From the NCBI GenBank assembly GCA_016841675.1, contig JAENYQ010000001.1, positions 25,215 to 89,214 of the forward strand: 64,000 nucleotides of DNA. The letters run 5' to 3'. This DNA comes from Desulfotomaculum sp. (lineage in GTDB: Bacteria > Bacillota > Desulfotomaculia > Desulfotomaculales > Desulfallaceae). The translations under genes and the position numbers were made by a program. The notes below the pieces were generated by a model that saw only the letters and a program-made list of their open reading frames with translations, searched no databases and had not been told where the DNA came from. This document shows positions 10,496-19,078 of this stretch, piece by piece. Each line of letters begins with the position of its first letter. Within the stretch, counting starts at the first letter, position 1.

Positions 10496-10513
10496 CCCGG
10501 CTAGTAGGCCGGG
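10496..10513 (-). terminator. Hairpin with T-run between the HsdR_N-like gene and the recombinase (terminator or attenuator)
   Basis: Minus strand CCCGGC-CTACTA-GCCGGG-CTAATTTTT. Confidence 0.55.
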
Positions 10514-10569
10514 TATTTATTTCCCTTTGGCACACTTAAACGCCCTTGTTGAGTTACTAACCAACTGCT

Positions 10570-11682
10570 TTATGCTACTGTGTTATTATAGCATTCTATT
10601 ATTAACTGGCTTAATTTTTCTATATCATCTATTGATTCAATATATATCCTACTTTCTCCAAGGCCCTTGGGAGCCGATTCAACGTTATAATCAACTGCTA
10701 ACTTTTCGGCTTTCTCAATTGGCAGCTTTGTTATTATATTTTTCTTAAGGCTTTCCATGTTTATCCGTAAAAACCAATTAGTAATTATCCTATTGTATAT
10801 ACCAAAATAAACGGTTGTGTCCCTGTATTTAATGTCGGAGATGTCTTTATTGGCGCTTTTTAAAATATCATTAACAATTTCGAAGCATTGCAATTCATCT
10901 TCCGAAGTAGTAATTTCCTGTTTTTCTTTCTCAGATGATTCGTCTTTATCATCTACTAATTCTTCTATTGTCGCTACCTCTTCTTTAAATAAACCCTGGC
11001 TTACTATATCTAAAAGCGCTAACGATATAGATTTTTTAACAATTGGCCTGAACCTTTCTAGTACATTAGTAGTAACCCTTACATCACTAAAATCTTTAAT
11101 TAAATATCTTATAAACTCGTCAGGTGGGTTTCTGAATAAATCTTTTAGCTTGTTATTTATATTGGAGGTGTAAACCAATTCCGAGGCATAGTTAATTAAG
11201 TCTTCGGTAATAAATACGTCTTTTTTGAATCTTGACAGTACCTCTATATCTGCCTCGCTTAAATTAGTAACGTCGATTTTGATAAAGCTGTTTTCATCCA
11301 TGATGTTGTTTTTATCCAGGTCCGTATAAAATCTATACTCTATCCCATTTGTCATTATTGCAAATCTTACATCAGGAGTAGCATTAAAGTACCTGGCTAA
11401 TTGAGCACTGTGGTTAGTTAACGGATCATTGACCGATTTAGCCTCTATAAACATTATAGGGTTATCATTTTTATATATGGCGTAATCTACTTTTTCACCT
11501 TTCTTGCGTCCAACATCAGCAACATATTCCGGTTTTACTTCTAGTGGGTTAAATACATCATACCCTAATACTTGCAAAAAAGGTATTATTAGCGCTTGCT
11601 TTGTCATTTCTTCGTTATGTATGTGCTGTTTTCGTTCTGTTACTTGGGTAGATAGCCTTTGCAAGTCTTCCTTAAATTTCAA
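10570..11682 (-). CDS. Type I restriction HsdR N-terminal-domain-like protein (stand-alone nuclease-fold protein)
   Basis: FLQVLGYDVFNPLEVKPEYVADVGRKKGEKVDYAIYKNDNPIMFIEAKSVND, PD-(D/E)xK-type VDYAI...IEAK. Confidence 0.65.
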   Translation of the reverse strand: MKFKEDLQRLSTQVTERKQHIHNEEMTKQALIIPFLQVLGYDVFNPLEVKPEYVADVGRKKGEKVDYAIYKNDNPIMFIEAKSVNDPLTNHSAQLARYFNATPDVRFAIMTNGIEYRFYTDLDKNNIMDENSFIKIDVTNLSEADIEVLSRFKKDVFITEDLINYASELVYTSNINNKLKDLFRNPPDEFIRYLIKDFSDVRVTTNVLERFRPIVKKSISLALLDIVSQGLFKEEVATIEELVDDKDESSEKEKQEITTSEDELQCFEIVNDILKSANKDISDIKYRDTTVYFGIYNRIITNWFLRINMESLKKNIITKLPIEKAEKLAVDYNVESAPKGLGESRIYIESIDDIEKLSQLIIECYNNTVA

Positions 11683-11698
11683 ATACTTTCCCTCCTTA

Positions 11699-11890
11699 TT
11701 ATTTCACGGCATACTCCGCCGCAATTTCCATAGCAAACAAATCCGCCTGTTTCTCCATTGGTTTTCGATACATATCAAACCCCAGCACATAACCCACCCG
11801 GGGCATGTCCTCAATAACATGATATAGCTCGTGATAATACTTCTCTTCGTGCCTCCGCAGATAAATGCAGCTGACAAATATATAGTACCG
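11699..11890 (-). pseudogene. Remnant of an HExxH-containing protein
   Basis: Minus-strand frame reads ...RRHEEKYYHELYHVIEDMPRVGYVLGFDMYRKPMEKQADLFAMEIAAEYAVK*; no credible start and an upstream in-frame stop. Confidence 0.35.
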
Positions 11891-12020
11891 ACCCTTTCTT
11901 GAATAGGCTTGTACCTAAACCGATCATCACGCTTAACGTCGTGGATATGCGGACGAAGGCCAGGACGCGGTTATTGTGTCTCATGGTGTCACCTCAAGGA
12001 AAATAATCCGGATGCCGTAG

Positions 12021-13031
12021 CTAAGGCACAATCTGCTTTGTTACTACTGAATCAATGCTATTATAATTTAAAATGTATTTATCTTCTATTGGTACGTGAA
12101 AGATCAACCAACCAGCTGAATTCCCGCCTGGCGGAAGATCGATTGCGTCAAAGTTATTCTGTCTTGAATATGTAGGGCCGCTATCCGGGTTTACTGTATG
12201 ACCACTCGGAGTTGAAAGCGTTATATAATTTGGGTTTACGTGTGTCGTCTTAGAACCCTCGTTTTTCGCATAAACACAAACCCAAACAAACTGGCAGTCC
12301 TTTGCAGCTGTCCATGTTGTATAAGATGAGCTCACCGTTTTTGAAGTTTTGGTCTCTGCGGCTATGCTTACTGGCCCAATGCCTTTTTCATAAAACTTCA
12401 TTTGTTCACGGGCCTGTGCTAACGCTTTCTTTTTTGTCTCTTCTTCCTCGGCCTTAATTGCATTATTATACTTTTCTTCATATTGGGGGAGTAGTGCCAT
12501 GGCTGGTTCATACTGGGAAGTGGTTGTGGTTGATGATAACTTTAAGAGCCCATAGGCGCCTTTGTAATCTCCTTTCGCATAAAATGATTTTGCTTCATTC
12601 AATAATCCCTCGGCATATCTATTTTTTGCCTCAACCAAGATTTTCTGAGCTTCATCGTAATTGGAGTCTTCTTCAATCACATTTTTCAAATTACTAATAG
12701 CGGTATCGTAGTTTCCTTCAGTAAAAGCTGAATCTCCCTTTTCGAAGCAGTCCTGCGATTTCATTATTTCTTTACTTTTAAGGTAGTTATTTTCGTCACT
12801 CTCAGATAAGGATTTAATGCTTTTGGCTTTTTCGTACCACTCTAAAGATTCTTCATAATTGCTTTTATTGAATTCGGCTTCTGCTTTAACTGTATATTCA
12901 GCATATTCTTTTTGAATTAAAATACTATTTATAGCAATCGGAAACAATAATAACAAAGCTATTATACCTACAATAATATATCTTTTTTTTATACGCCCTG
13001 GCGCGTTTGATTTTTGTGTACTGATTTTCAT
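12021..13031 (-). CDS. Membrane-anchored TPR-like protein with C-terminal DUF4352-like domain
   Basis: N-terminal TM (YIIVGIIALLLLFPIAI), repeated YEESLEWYEKAKSI/YDTAISNLKNVIEE/YKGAYGLLKLSS units, C-terminal WVCVYAKNEGSKTTHVNPNYITL. Confidence 0.55.
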   Translation of the reverse strand: MKISTQKSNAPGRIKKRYIIVGIIALLLLFPIAINSILIQKEYAEYTVKAEAEFNKSNYEESLEWYEKAKSIKSLSESDENNYLKSKEIMKSQDCFEKGDSAFTEGNYDTAISNLKNVIEEDSNYDEAQKILVEAKNRYAEGLLNEAKSFYAKGDYKGAYGLLKLSSTTTTSQYEPAMALLPQYEEKYNNAIKAEEEETKKKALAQAREQMKFYEKGIGPVSIAAETKTSKTVSSSYTTWTAAKDCQFVWVCVYAKNEGSKTTHVNPNYITLSTPSGHTVNPDSGPTYSRQNNFDAIDLPPGGNSAGWLIFHVPIEDKYILNYNSIDSVVTKQIVP

Positions 13032-13055
13032 TTTATGAACATCTCCTTCTTAATT

Positions 13056-13550
13056 TTAAACCCTCCTTATCAAATCCCCCCATTTAACCATTCGCCCCGT
13101 GTCCCTCTGCTTACGCCTGTAGTATCCGATCTTATGTTCAATAAACCACTGTTCCACATCAAACTCTTCCGCAATTTCCCAAAGGGTGCAATTTCCATTT
13201 TCCATTATCCGATTAAATTCGACATCCGGCATCAAAACACCAGTTGCCCAGTCGAGCGCTGTGCGTTCGTCCTGGGCAACAGTTATTTTTGTCTGTCCGT
13301 TGTTATCGGTTTCCCAAAATCCTGTTGAGTGGTATCTGATGTGTCCGGGCCTTGGCGGGAAAATTATGTGACCGATTTCTTCAGCCAAGACACATTTAAG
13401 CTCCCGAGGCTTGTCCCTTAATGATGGGTCTAGCATTACAACCTTTTTGGTTGCGTCAGCTCTACCAAGGAGCCCAGGTTTTAATTTTTTAAAGATAATT
13501 CTTATATTGAGCGCCTTTGCCCACACAAACAAGGTGTCAATGCTCACCAT
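13056..13550 (-). CDS. ImmA/IrrE-type putative metallopeptidase (anti-repressor)
   Basis: LKCVLAEEIGHIIFPP zinc-peptidase-like motif; adjacent to an XRE repressor. Confidence 0.7.
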   Translation of the reverse strand: MVSIDTLFVWAKALNIRIIFKKLKPGLLGRADATKKVVMLDPSLRDKPRELKCVLAEEIGHIIFPPRPGHIRYHSTGFWETDNNGQTKITVAQDERTALDWATGVLMPDVEFNRIMENGNCTLWEIAEEFDVEQWFIEHKIGYYRRKQRDTGRMVKWGDLIRRV

Positions 13551-14224
13551 TAATTATCTTCGCCTTCTTCCCCTTCCTCATCAAATACGCCAGTTCCTGG
13601 GAACTTAGGGCCATGAGCAGCCGGTTCTGAATACATTGCTTTTGGTAAACCGTACTTTTCTCTTGCTTTCCTGACCAACTTAAACATGATTTCATCATTA
13701 AAATCGTACTCTAAATCCAATTCCGCAAGCCTTGTTAAGGCGTCGCCCAGTGTTTTAGCTTGATATATGTAATCAATTTTTTTGTCTCCCAGACCGCGGG
13801 AGTATTTTCTTCTATTCTCTACCATTCTGGTAGCGGTATCATGATCTATTTCAATGCCTGATTCTTTGGCAATAAGTATTTCTTTTTCGATTTCATCGTA
13901 TTTTTTTAGTGTTTGATTATTAGTATCTAGTTTATTTTTAGTTCCTTTCCTGACTATCTCTTCATCAGCAATAAATTCTGAGTGTTTACCATCCGGGCTA
14001 CGGTAAACTTCTTTTACATGTTTCAAGGGGACTCGTCCTAACAAGTAATCAGTAGTGACATTAAAAAAATCAGCAAACTTTTGCAGTGTTTCATAGTCCG
14101 GCGATCTTAGACCCAATTCATAAAGCGACAGGGCTGATCTTGATATGTTTAGCTGTTTAGCTAATTTCTCTTGAGATAGTCCCGATTCTTGGCGTAATTC
14201 AGTTAAATTGTTTTTAAACTTCAT
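13550..14224 (-). CDS. CI-like phage repressor (XRE HTH)
   Basis: LTELRQESGLSQEKLAKQLNISRSALSLYELGLRSPDYETLQKFADFF; divergent from a Cro-like gene. Confidence 0.85.
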   Translation of the reverse strand: MKFKNNLTELRQESGLSQEKLAKQLNISRSALSLYELGLRSPDYETLQKFADFFNVTTDYLLGRVPLKHVKEVYRSPDGKHSEFIADEEIVRKGTKNKLDTNNQTLKKYDEIEKEILIAKESGIEIDHDTATRMVENRRKYSRGLGDKKIDYIYQAKTLGDALTRLAELDLEYDFNDEIMFKLVRKAREKYGLPKAMYSEPAAHGPKFPGTGVFDEEGEEGEDN

Positions 14225-14254
14225 AACATCGCCCCTTATTAATTACATTTTACT

Positions 14255-14350
14255 CTACAAAGCGTAGCACAACAAATATTTGCTACAAAAAGTAGTAAAA
14301 AATATTGACAGCTTCGCATTGTAGCAATATAATATCTATATAAATGCTAC
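14255..14350. promoter_or_regulatory. Repressor/Cro intergenic operator region
   Basis: CTACAAAGCGTAG (14255-14267) and CTACAAAAAGTAG (14283-14295), i.e. CTAC-N5-GTAG palindromes, plus GTAGC 14321 and GCTAC 14346. Confidence 0.7.
14305..14333 (+). promoter_or_regulatory. Consensus sigma-A promoter for the early operon
   Basis: TTGACA (14305-14310) - 17 bp - TATAAT (14328-14333). Confidence 0.85.
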
Positions 14351-14366
14351 ATACTGAAGCTTAAGG

Positions 14367-14606
14367 GTGGTGAAAGAATTGAGTAAAATACTTGCTGAGC
14401 TAAGAGAAAAAAACAAGCTTACTCAAGAGGATATGGCACTAAAGCTTGGAATTTCACGAAGTTACTATGGCCATATTGAAAATGGGGTTAGGAATCCAAC
14501 ATATGGCCTAGCTAAGAGGATAGCAAATATTTTTAATGTCAAGGTGGAGGAAATTTTTTTTAATCCAGATGGCTTCAGATTGAAGCATACTGGCACCGAG
14601 GCATGA
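14367..14606 (+). CDS. Cro-like XRE regulator
   Basis: LAELREKNKLTQEDMALKLGISRSYYGHIENGVRNPTYGLAKRIANIF. Confidence 0.8.
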   Translation: MVKELSKILAELREKNKLTQEDMALKLGISRSYYGHIENGVRNPTYGLAKRIANIFNVKVEEIFFNPDGFRLKHTGTEA

Positions 14607-14670
14607 GGGGAGGTAAAGAAAACCGGGACCACTGGCTAATTCACTTAGGCACCGAGGCATGAGGGGAGGT
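14592..14670 (+). repeat. 23-bp direct repeat GGCACCGAGGCATGAGGGGAGGT (14592-14614 and 14648-14670)
   Basis: Exact repeat; the second copy supplies the SD region of the next small ORF. Confidence 0.85.
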
Positions 14671-14679
14671 GAGGGGGGA

Positions 14680-14825
14680 TGGAAGAAAAGCCAGCATTGG
14701 TGGAAATAAACGCAAATATAGCGGAGCTTACAGAACTGCTTAATACAGCGCAAACCCAGGTCAATGAGCTAAAGCAGACACTTGAAAAAATAGGTGAGTT
14801 TCAAATAAGGCTAATTACAGATTAG
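14680..14825 (+). CDS. Small coiled-coil hypothetical protein (48 aa)
   Basis: MEEKPALVEINANIAELTELLNTAQTQVNELKQTLEKIGEFQIRLITD; SD GGGGAGGTGAGG. Confidence 0.5.
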
Positions 14826-14828
14826 CTA

Positions 14829-15023
14829 CTACTTAAATAGTCTTTTCAGTTGATCTTCAGCATCTTTTAGAGATTTTTTGAATTCCGACGCATTTAGGTT
14901 GATGTCCTTATTGCAACCGAGACATTTGTAAGTTGGGTTGGATTCAATCTCCCGCAAAGACAATTTAGTCTTATAACCGCATTCCGGGCAGGGAATGTCG
15001 ATCTTGACACTTTTATTAAACAT
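14829..15023 (-). CDS. Small zinc-ribbon protein
   Basis: MFNKSVKIDIPCPECGYKTKLSLREIESNPTYKCLGCNKD; SD AGGAGG upstream. Confidence 0.55.
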   Translation of the reverse strand: MFNKSVKIDIPCPECGYKTKLSLREIESNPTYKCLGCNKDINLNASEFKKSLKDAEDQLKRLFK

Positions 15024-15088
15024 ATTTCCTCCTTGCCTTATCTGAAACTCCAATACGTGGATGTTCGACACAAGGGAGGAAAATCCTA

Positions 15089-15277
15089 TTACTTCGGCAG
15101 CGGCTTTCCTTTTGGAACGTACAGCATCAGCACGCAATACGTGTACTGAGAGCCATCGGCCACCATGCGCACATCAAGTATCCGACTAGGCTTATGAATC
15201 CTCAGCCAGGCGTTAATTTCCATTTCAAGCTCGTTATGGTTATTCGAAGCCAACAGTTCAACCTTGTAATGCGGCAT
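15089..15277 (-). CDS. Small protein resembling sporulation protein Cse60
   Basis: MPHYKVELLASNNHNELEMEINAWLRIHKPSRILDVRMVADGSQYTYCVLMLYVPK; length and strand/helix pattern as in Cse60. Confidence 0.4.
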   Translation of the reverse strand: MPHYKVELLASNNHNELEMEINAWLRIHKPSRILDVRMVADGSQYTYCVLMLYVPKGKPLPK

Positions 15278-15315
15278 AAAAATACCTCCATTGCGGTTAT
15301 GAGGGGAGGCGCACT

Positions 15316-15465
15316 ATGGCCCCTAAAATTAAGAACGTGCAACTTAAAAACCTATCACCCGAACAACAGAAAGTGGCCAATGGCATTAAGGTGATGATCA
15401 AAATCGCAAAAAGGATACTGGAAAAACAGGAAGACGAGCACCGTGGAGGAGGTGTTAATGTGTGA
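15316..15465 (+). CDS. 49-aa protein, paralog of the attR-proximal ORF at 57991-58101
   Basis: MAPKIKNVQLKNLSPEQQKVANGIKVMIKIAKRILEKQEDEHRGGGVNV; SD GAGGGGAGG. Confidence 0.65.
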   Translation: MAPKIKNVQLKNLSPEQQKVANGIKVMIKIAKRILEKQEDEHRGGGVNV

Positions 15466-15617
15466 CACTAGAGTATCGAGTTGTGCAACTGGAAGGCCGG
15501 GTAACCAGGCTTTAGCGGCCCAGACCCGGGGAAATAGTTGCATCATTTGCCCTTGAACAACTGGCACAGTTTTTCATGACCAGTTGCTACACAATACTGA
15601 ATGGTGGAGGTGATATA

Positions 15618-15749
15618 GTGACTTGCAAAATATGCGGAGAACCAAGCAACGAACGTGATATGTGCCCGGAGTGTGAGGAAAAAATCAACCGCATGACCGA
15701 GAAATTGGTCAGCAAATGGCGGCGCAATCAGCGCAAAAAAGCTGTATGA
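15618..15749 (+). CDS. 43-aa zinc-finger-like protein
   Basis: VTCKICGEPSNERDMCPECEEKINRMTEKLVSKWRRNQRKKAV (CxxC...CxxC). Confidence 0.5.
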   Translation: MTCKICGEPSNERDMCPECEEKINRMTEKLVSKWRRNQRKKAV

Positions 15750-15883
15750 GGATGTGGGGTGGCACCCCCGGGACCGGCCAAGTCCCGGAGGCTGGGGATA
15801 AAAATTTGGGGTGGTTCAACTACATACTACCACCCAGGCATTTCCACGAGAACGACAAACCATGTCGCAAGGAGGTGAAAAAG

Positions 15884-16501
15884 TTGCCAAAAAATATGTT
15901 CAAGAAATCAAGAATGAAAGCCGGTCATACCCAGGAAAAAGCCGCCGAAATGACCGGGTACAGCATCCGAGAGATTCAGCGTTTCGAGGCCGGGACACAG
16001 TTCCCGCCGGCGGAATCGGTGCTCCTGATGGCGGAAAAATACAACTCCCCTGAGCTTATTCGCTGGTACCGTGGCGAGATGGACCCGATTGGACGCGAGT
16101 TTCAGCCGCCGGTGCTTAATAATGTTAACACCTCGTTATTTGCCCGGTTTTGCAAATACGTTGAGGAGCTAGATGAAGCATCGGACGCCACGAAGTTAGC
16201 AGCGAAGATTATTCTCAACAAGAACAGTGCGGACCAGTGCACCGAGTGGGAAGTGGAAGAGCTGATGGAACTATTCCAGGAAGCGGTTGCCGACATTCAC
16301 CAGGCATTGGATGAGCTACAACAAACATACATGGAGTTCTTCGGAGTCAGATTCCACATTGAAATAATGCGCCGGCACCGGGAAAAGATGATTAACCGCG
16401 GGTACTTGGTGGTAGAAAATAAAAAGCCCGTCGCGGCCATGGTAGCCGAAGAGCGGGCAGTGTATGGGCAAAAAAATAAAGCCGCCTCAGCGGCTAGATA
16501 A
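15884..16501 (+). CDS. XRE-family regulator with helical C-terminal domain
   Basis: SRMKAGHTQEKAAEMTGYSIREIQRFEAGTQFPPAESVLLMAEKYNSPELIRWYRGEMDPIGREFQPPVLN; SD AAGGAGGTG. Confidence 0.7.
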   Translation: MPKNMFKKSRMKAGHTQEKAAEMTGYSIREIQRFEAGTQFPPAESVLLMAEKYNSPELIRWYRGEMDPIGREFQPPVLNNVNTSLFARFCKYVEELDEASDATKLAAKIILNKNSADQCTEWEVEELMELFQEAVADIHQALDELQQTYMEFFGVRFHIEIMRRHREKMINRGYLVVENKKPVAAMVAEERAVYGQKNKAASAAR

Positions 16502-16558
16502 ATACTCAAACTGATTTTACCATGCCGGCCAGGTGTGGTCAAGAAAAGGGGATGCAAA

Positions 16559-16873
16559 ATGGAAGGCATTCTGCAGCTAAAGAAAGATTCCGGCGGATAC
16601 CGGCACTATATTCTGCTTCAAAATGGCAAGCACCATGACTTAAACTGCGGCAGCAGCCTGGAAGTGCAAATGGGCGAATGGGTTCCCGACGATGAGGGCG
16701 AAAGGATAAAGCCCAGCGGCTGGCTTCAGGGGCGCTACGAAGGGCACCTGAAGCCAACACCTGAAGTACCTGAGCCGCTGGCATACCTCTATATTGGTCA
16801 CATATATCCCGTGGGAACTCAACTGAGGTGTACGCTGTCATTGAGCGTTCGAGTCAGAAAACCGATGAAATAA
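16559..16873 (+). CDS. DUF5348-like hypothetical protein
   Basis: LNCGSSLEVQMGEWVPDDEGERIKPSGWLQGRYEG. Confidence 0.4.
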   Translation: MEGILQLKKDSGGYRHYILLQNGKHHDLNCGSSLEVQMGEWVPDDEGERIKPSGWLQGRYEGHLKPTPEVPEPLAYLYIGHIYPVGTQLRCTLSLSVRVRKPMK

Positions 16874-17001
16874 TCCACTCCGGCAGCCCAGCTGGAGAGT
16901 TAGCCGGGTGAGATAAAACAAAGGTGAGGTGAAAAATCACCGCCTTGAGCAGTATTACAGTTCCGGCTGGGGGTGCCTTTTTTAAAAAAGGAGGAACTAT
17001 T

Positions 17002-17592
17002 ATGGATGCATTAGCACGTTTGGATGATTACCTTACACAGGCTATGGATATGCCTGCGGAGACCATGCAGGCCGAGGACAAGCCCAAGTTCACAATAGAG
17101 ACCAAGGAGCAAGCTATTTGGGCGCTACGCAAAATTGCCGCTATCGAGAGGGCACGGAAGGAAGCCCAGGAGGCCGCACAGACGGAGATATTCCGCATTC
17201 AGGAGTGGATGACAGGCGAAGAGAAACGGGCTGACCAGGCCCGCGGGTACCTGGACTTCCTGTTGGAAGATTACCATCGTCGGCAGCTAAAAGAGAACCC
17301 GAAGCAAAAGACCATCAAACTACCGCATGGGGAGCTGCAGCTGAAGAAGCAACAACCGGAATTTTATCGAAATGAAAATGCCATCATCAACTGGGCTCGT
17401 AAAAACCGGCCGGAGTTAGTTATTCTCCCACGCTGGATAAGGCCAGATCCAAAGCTTGACTGGGCGGGGCTGAAAAAAGCGCTGAAGGTTGTGAACGGCA
17501 AAGCTGTGGACCCAGAGAACGGGGAATTTATACCGGGATTACAAGTGGTGGAGCGGCCACCGAAGTTCAACATCAAATTATCGGGGGTGTAA
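17002..17592 (+). CDS. Host-nuclease inhibitor Gam-like protein
   Basis: ALRKIAAIERARKEAQEAAQTEIFRIQEWMTGEEKRADQARGYLDFLLEDYHR...KTIKLPHGELQLKKQQPEF. Confidence 0.75.
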   Translation: MDALARLDDYLTQAMDMPAETMQAEDKPKFTIETKEQAIWALRKIAAIERARKEAQEAAQTEIFRIQEWMTGEEKRADQARGYLDFLLEDYHRRQLKENPKQKTIKLPHGELQLKKQQPEFYRNENAIINWARKNRPELVILPRWIRPDPKLDWAGLKKALKVVNGKAVDPENGEFIPGLQVVERPPKFNIKLSGV

Positions 17593-17595
17593 AAC

Positions 17596-18576
17596 GTGGA
17601 ACAAGGGCAACAGCAAGCCTTAAGCATTATCGATTCGATTGACAACAACATGGTGCAGCGCACTATCCAAAAGATTCATGAGTTCCAGGCTATCGTGCAA
17701 AGTACGCTTAAGGCCGGACACGATTACGGCATTATCCCGGGAACTGATAAACCGTCTTTGCTTAAACCTGGCTCAGAAAAAATCAACATGATGATGGGTA
17801 TCACATCTGAATACAGCATCATGGACAAAGTAGAGGATTATGAAAAAGGCTTCTTTGCCTATAACGTAAAGTGCATCCTCAGTAAAAATGGCTACAAAAT
17901 AACTGAGGGTGTTGGCAACTGCAATTCCCGCGAAAAGAAATATGCTTCCCAGGACGCATATTCCATTACAAATACAATTCTAAAAATGGCTAAGAAAAGG
18001 GCCTACATCGACGCCACGCTTTCCGTGGCCAGCCTTTCCGATATTTTCACACAAGATATTGACGACCCGGATTTACGTATTCAATCCGGCAACGCTACCA
18101 ACCAGGCAAACCAGGGCAAGCCGGCCCATGAACAGGTGCTGACATTTGGTAAAAACAAGGGCAAGACCCTAGGCCAGGTTTTCAAAGAGGACCGCGGCTA
18201 CTTTGAATGGTTGCTTGAAAACAACGATAAGATGAAGCCGTTTTGTGAGGAGATACTCAAAACGGTCTCCGAGCATAACGCAAATAATGGCAACGGCAAT
18301 GGCCAATCAGATCAGACCAGAAAAGCTGACAGTGGAAGTGTCGGCACTGACGGTGCAAGTAACGGTAGCGACTTGAACTGGACCATGTTCTGGACTACGG
18401 CCAAGAAAAAATTCACTAACGATCAGATTCATGACGAGGCCAAGCGCTACTTCAATAAACCTAATCTAAAAAGCCTAAACGAAGCAATCAAAACCCAGAA
18501 CCAAATGGATACGTTCCTGGATTACCTGCGTTCACTTAATGACGTTCCGTTCCGGGAATCTGAAATACCGGCGTAA
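17596..18576 (+). CDS. Phage recombination/ssDNA-associated protein with ExoX-C-terminal-like motif
   Basis: HDYGIIPGTDKPSLLKPGSEKINMMMGI...; LTFGKNKGKTLGQVFKEDRGYFEWLLEN. Confidence 0.55.
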   Translation: MEQGQQQALSIIDSIDNNMVQRTIQKIHEFQAIVQSTLKAGHDYGIIPGTDKPSLLKPGSEKINMMMGITSEYSIMDKVEDYEKGFFAYNVKCILSKNGYKITEGVGNCNSREKKYASQDAYSITNTILKMAKKRAYIDATLSVASLSDIFTQDIDDPDLRIQSGNATNQANQGKPAHEQVLTFGKNKGKTLGQVFKEDRGYFEWLLENNDKMKPFCEEILKTVSEHNANNGNGNGQSDQTRKADSGSVGTDGASNGSDLNWTMFWTTAKKKFTNDQIHDEAKRYFNKPNLKSLNEAIKTQNQMDTFLDYLRSLNDVPFRESEIPA

Positions 18577-18866
18577 TGGACAAGCAGGCACCGAGGGTTA
18601 ACCCCCAGGCGGCCGCCCGGATTCGGGTCAGGGAAGCTGAGGCCCTGGCCGTCGGGTGGACATTTGAACAGCTCTGGGAAAGCCGGTTCTGGAATATCAC
18701 CAATGGCCGGAACCGGCCCGGGTTGGCCGCCACAATGCGCCCTGGGGACAAGCTGGGCGAGATAACCGAAAACTACATTGAAATCATTCTTAAGTCCGGG
18801 GTGGTGCATCGGTTTTATCACCCGGACCGAATCCAACCGTGGGAGAAAGTTTCAGCGGGTGCCTAA
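18576..18866 (+). CDS. Hypothetical phage protein
   Basis: Operonic ORF, 1-nt overlap with the upstream gene. Confidence 0.5.
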   Translation: MDKQAPRVNPQAAARIRVREAEALAVGWTFEQLWESRFWNITNGRNRPGLAATMRPGDKLGEITENYIEIILKSGVVHRFYHPDRIQPWEKVSAGA

Positions 18867-18910
18867 TCCGCAGGTGCCCGCTATTTTTACAACTACGGAG
18901 GCTGGAAAAT

Positions 18911-19078
18911 ATGGGCAGAAAAAATAAACGAGTACCAACAAGCGGTGAGCGAATCAAAACCGAGCAAGAAATGCGACAGGCGAAAAAGAAACTGCGCCAG
19001 TGGCAGGTAGATATAGGACATGTTAGGCAGGTGTTCGCTGGTTTTGCCAGTGGTCGGAAATTGAAAGGTGGATTCTGA
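18911..19078 (+). CDS. Small basic hypothetical protein (MGRKNKRVPTSGERIKTEQ...)
   Basis: SD ACGGAGG upstream of ATG 18911; overlaps the helicase start. Confidence 0.45.
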   Translation: MGRKNKRVPTSGERIKTEQEMRQAKKKLRQWQVDIGHVRQVFAGFASGRKLKGGF

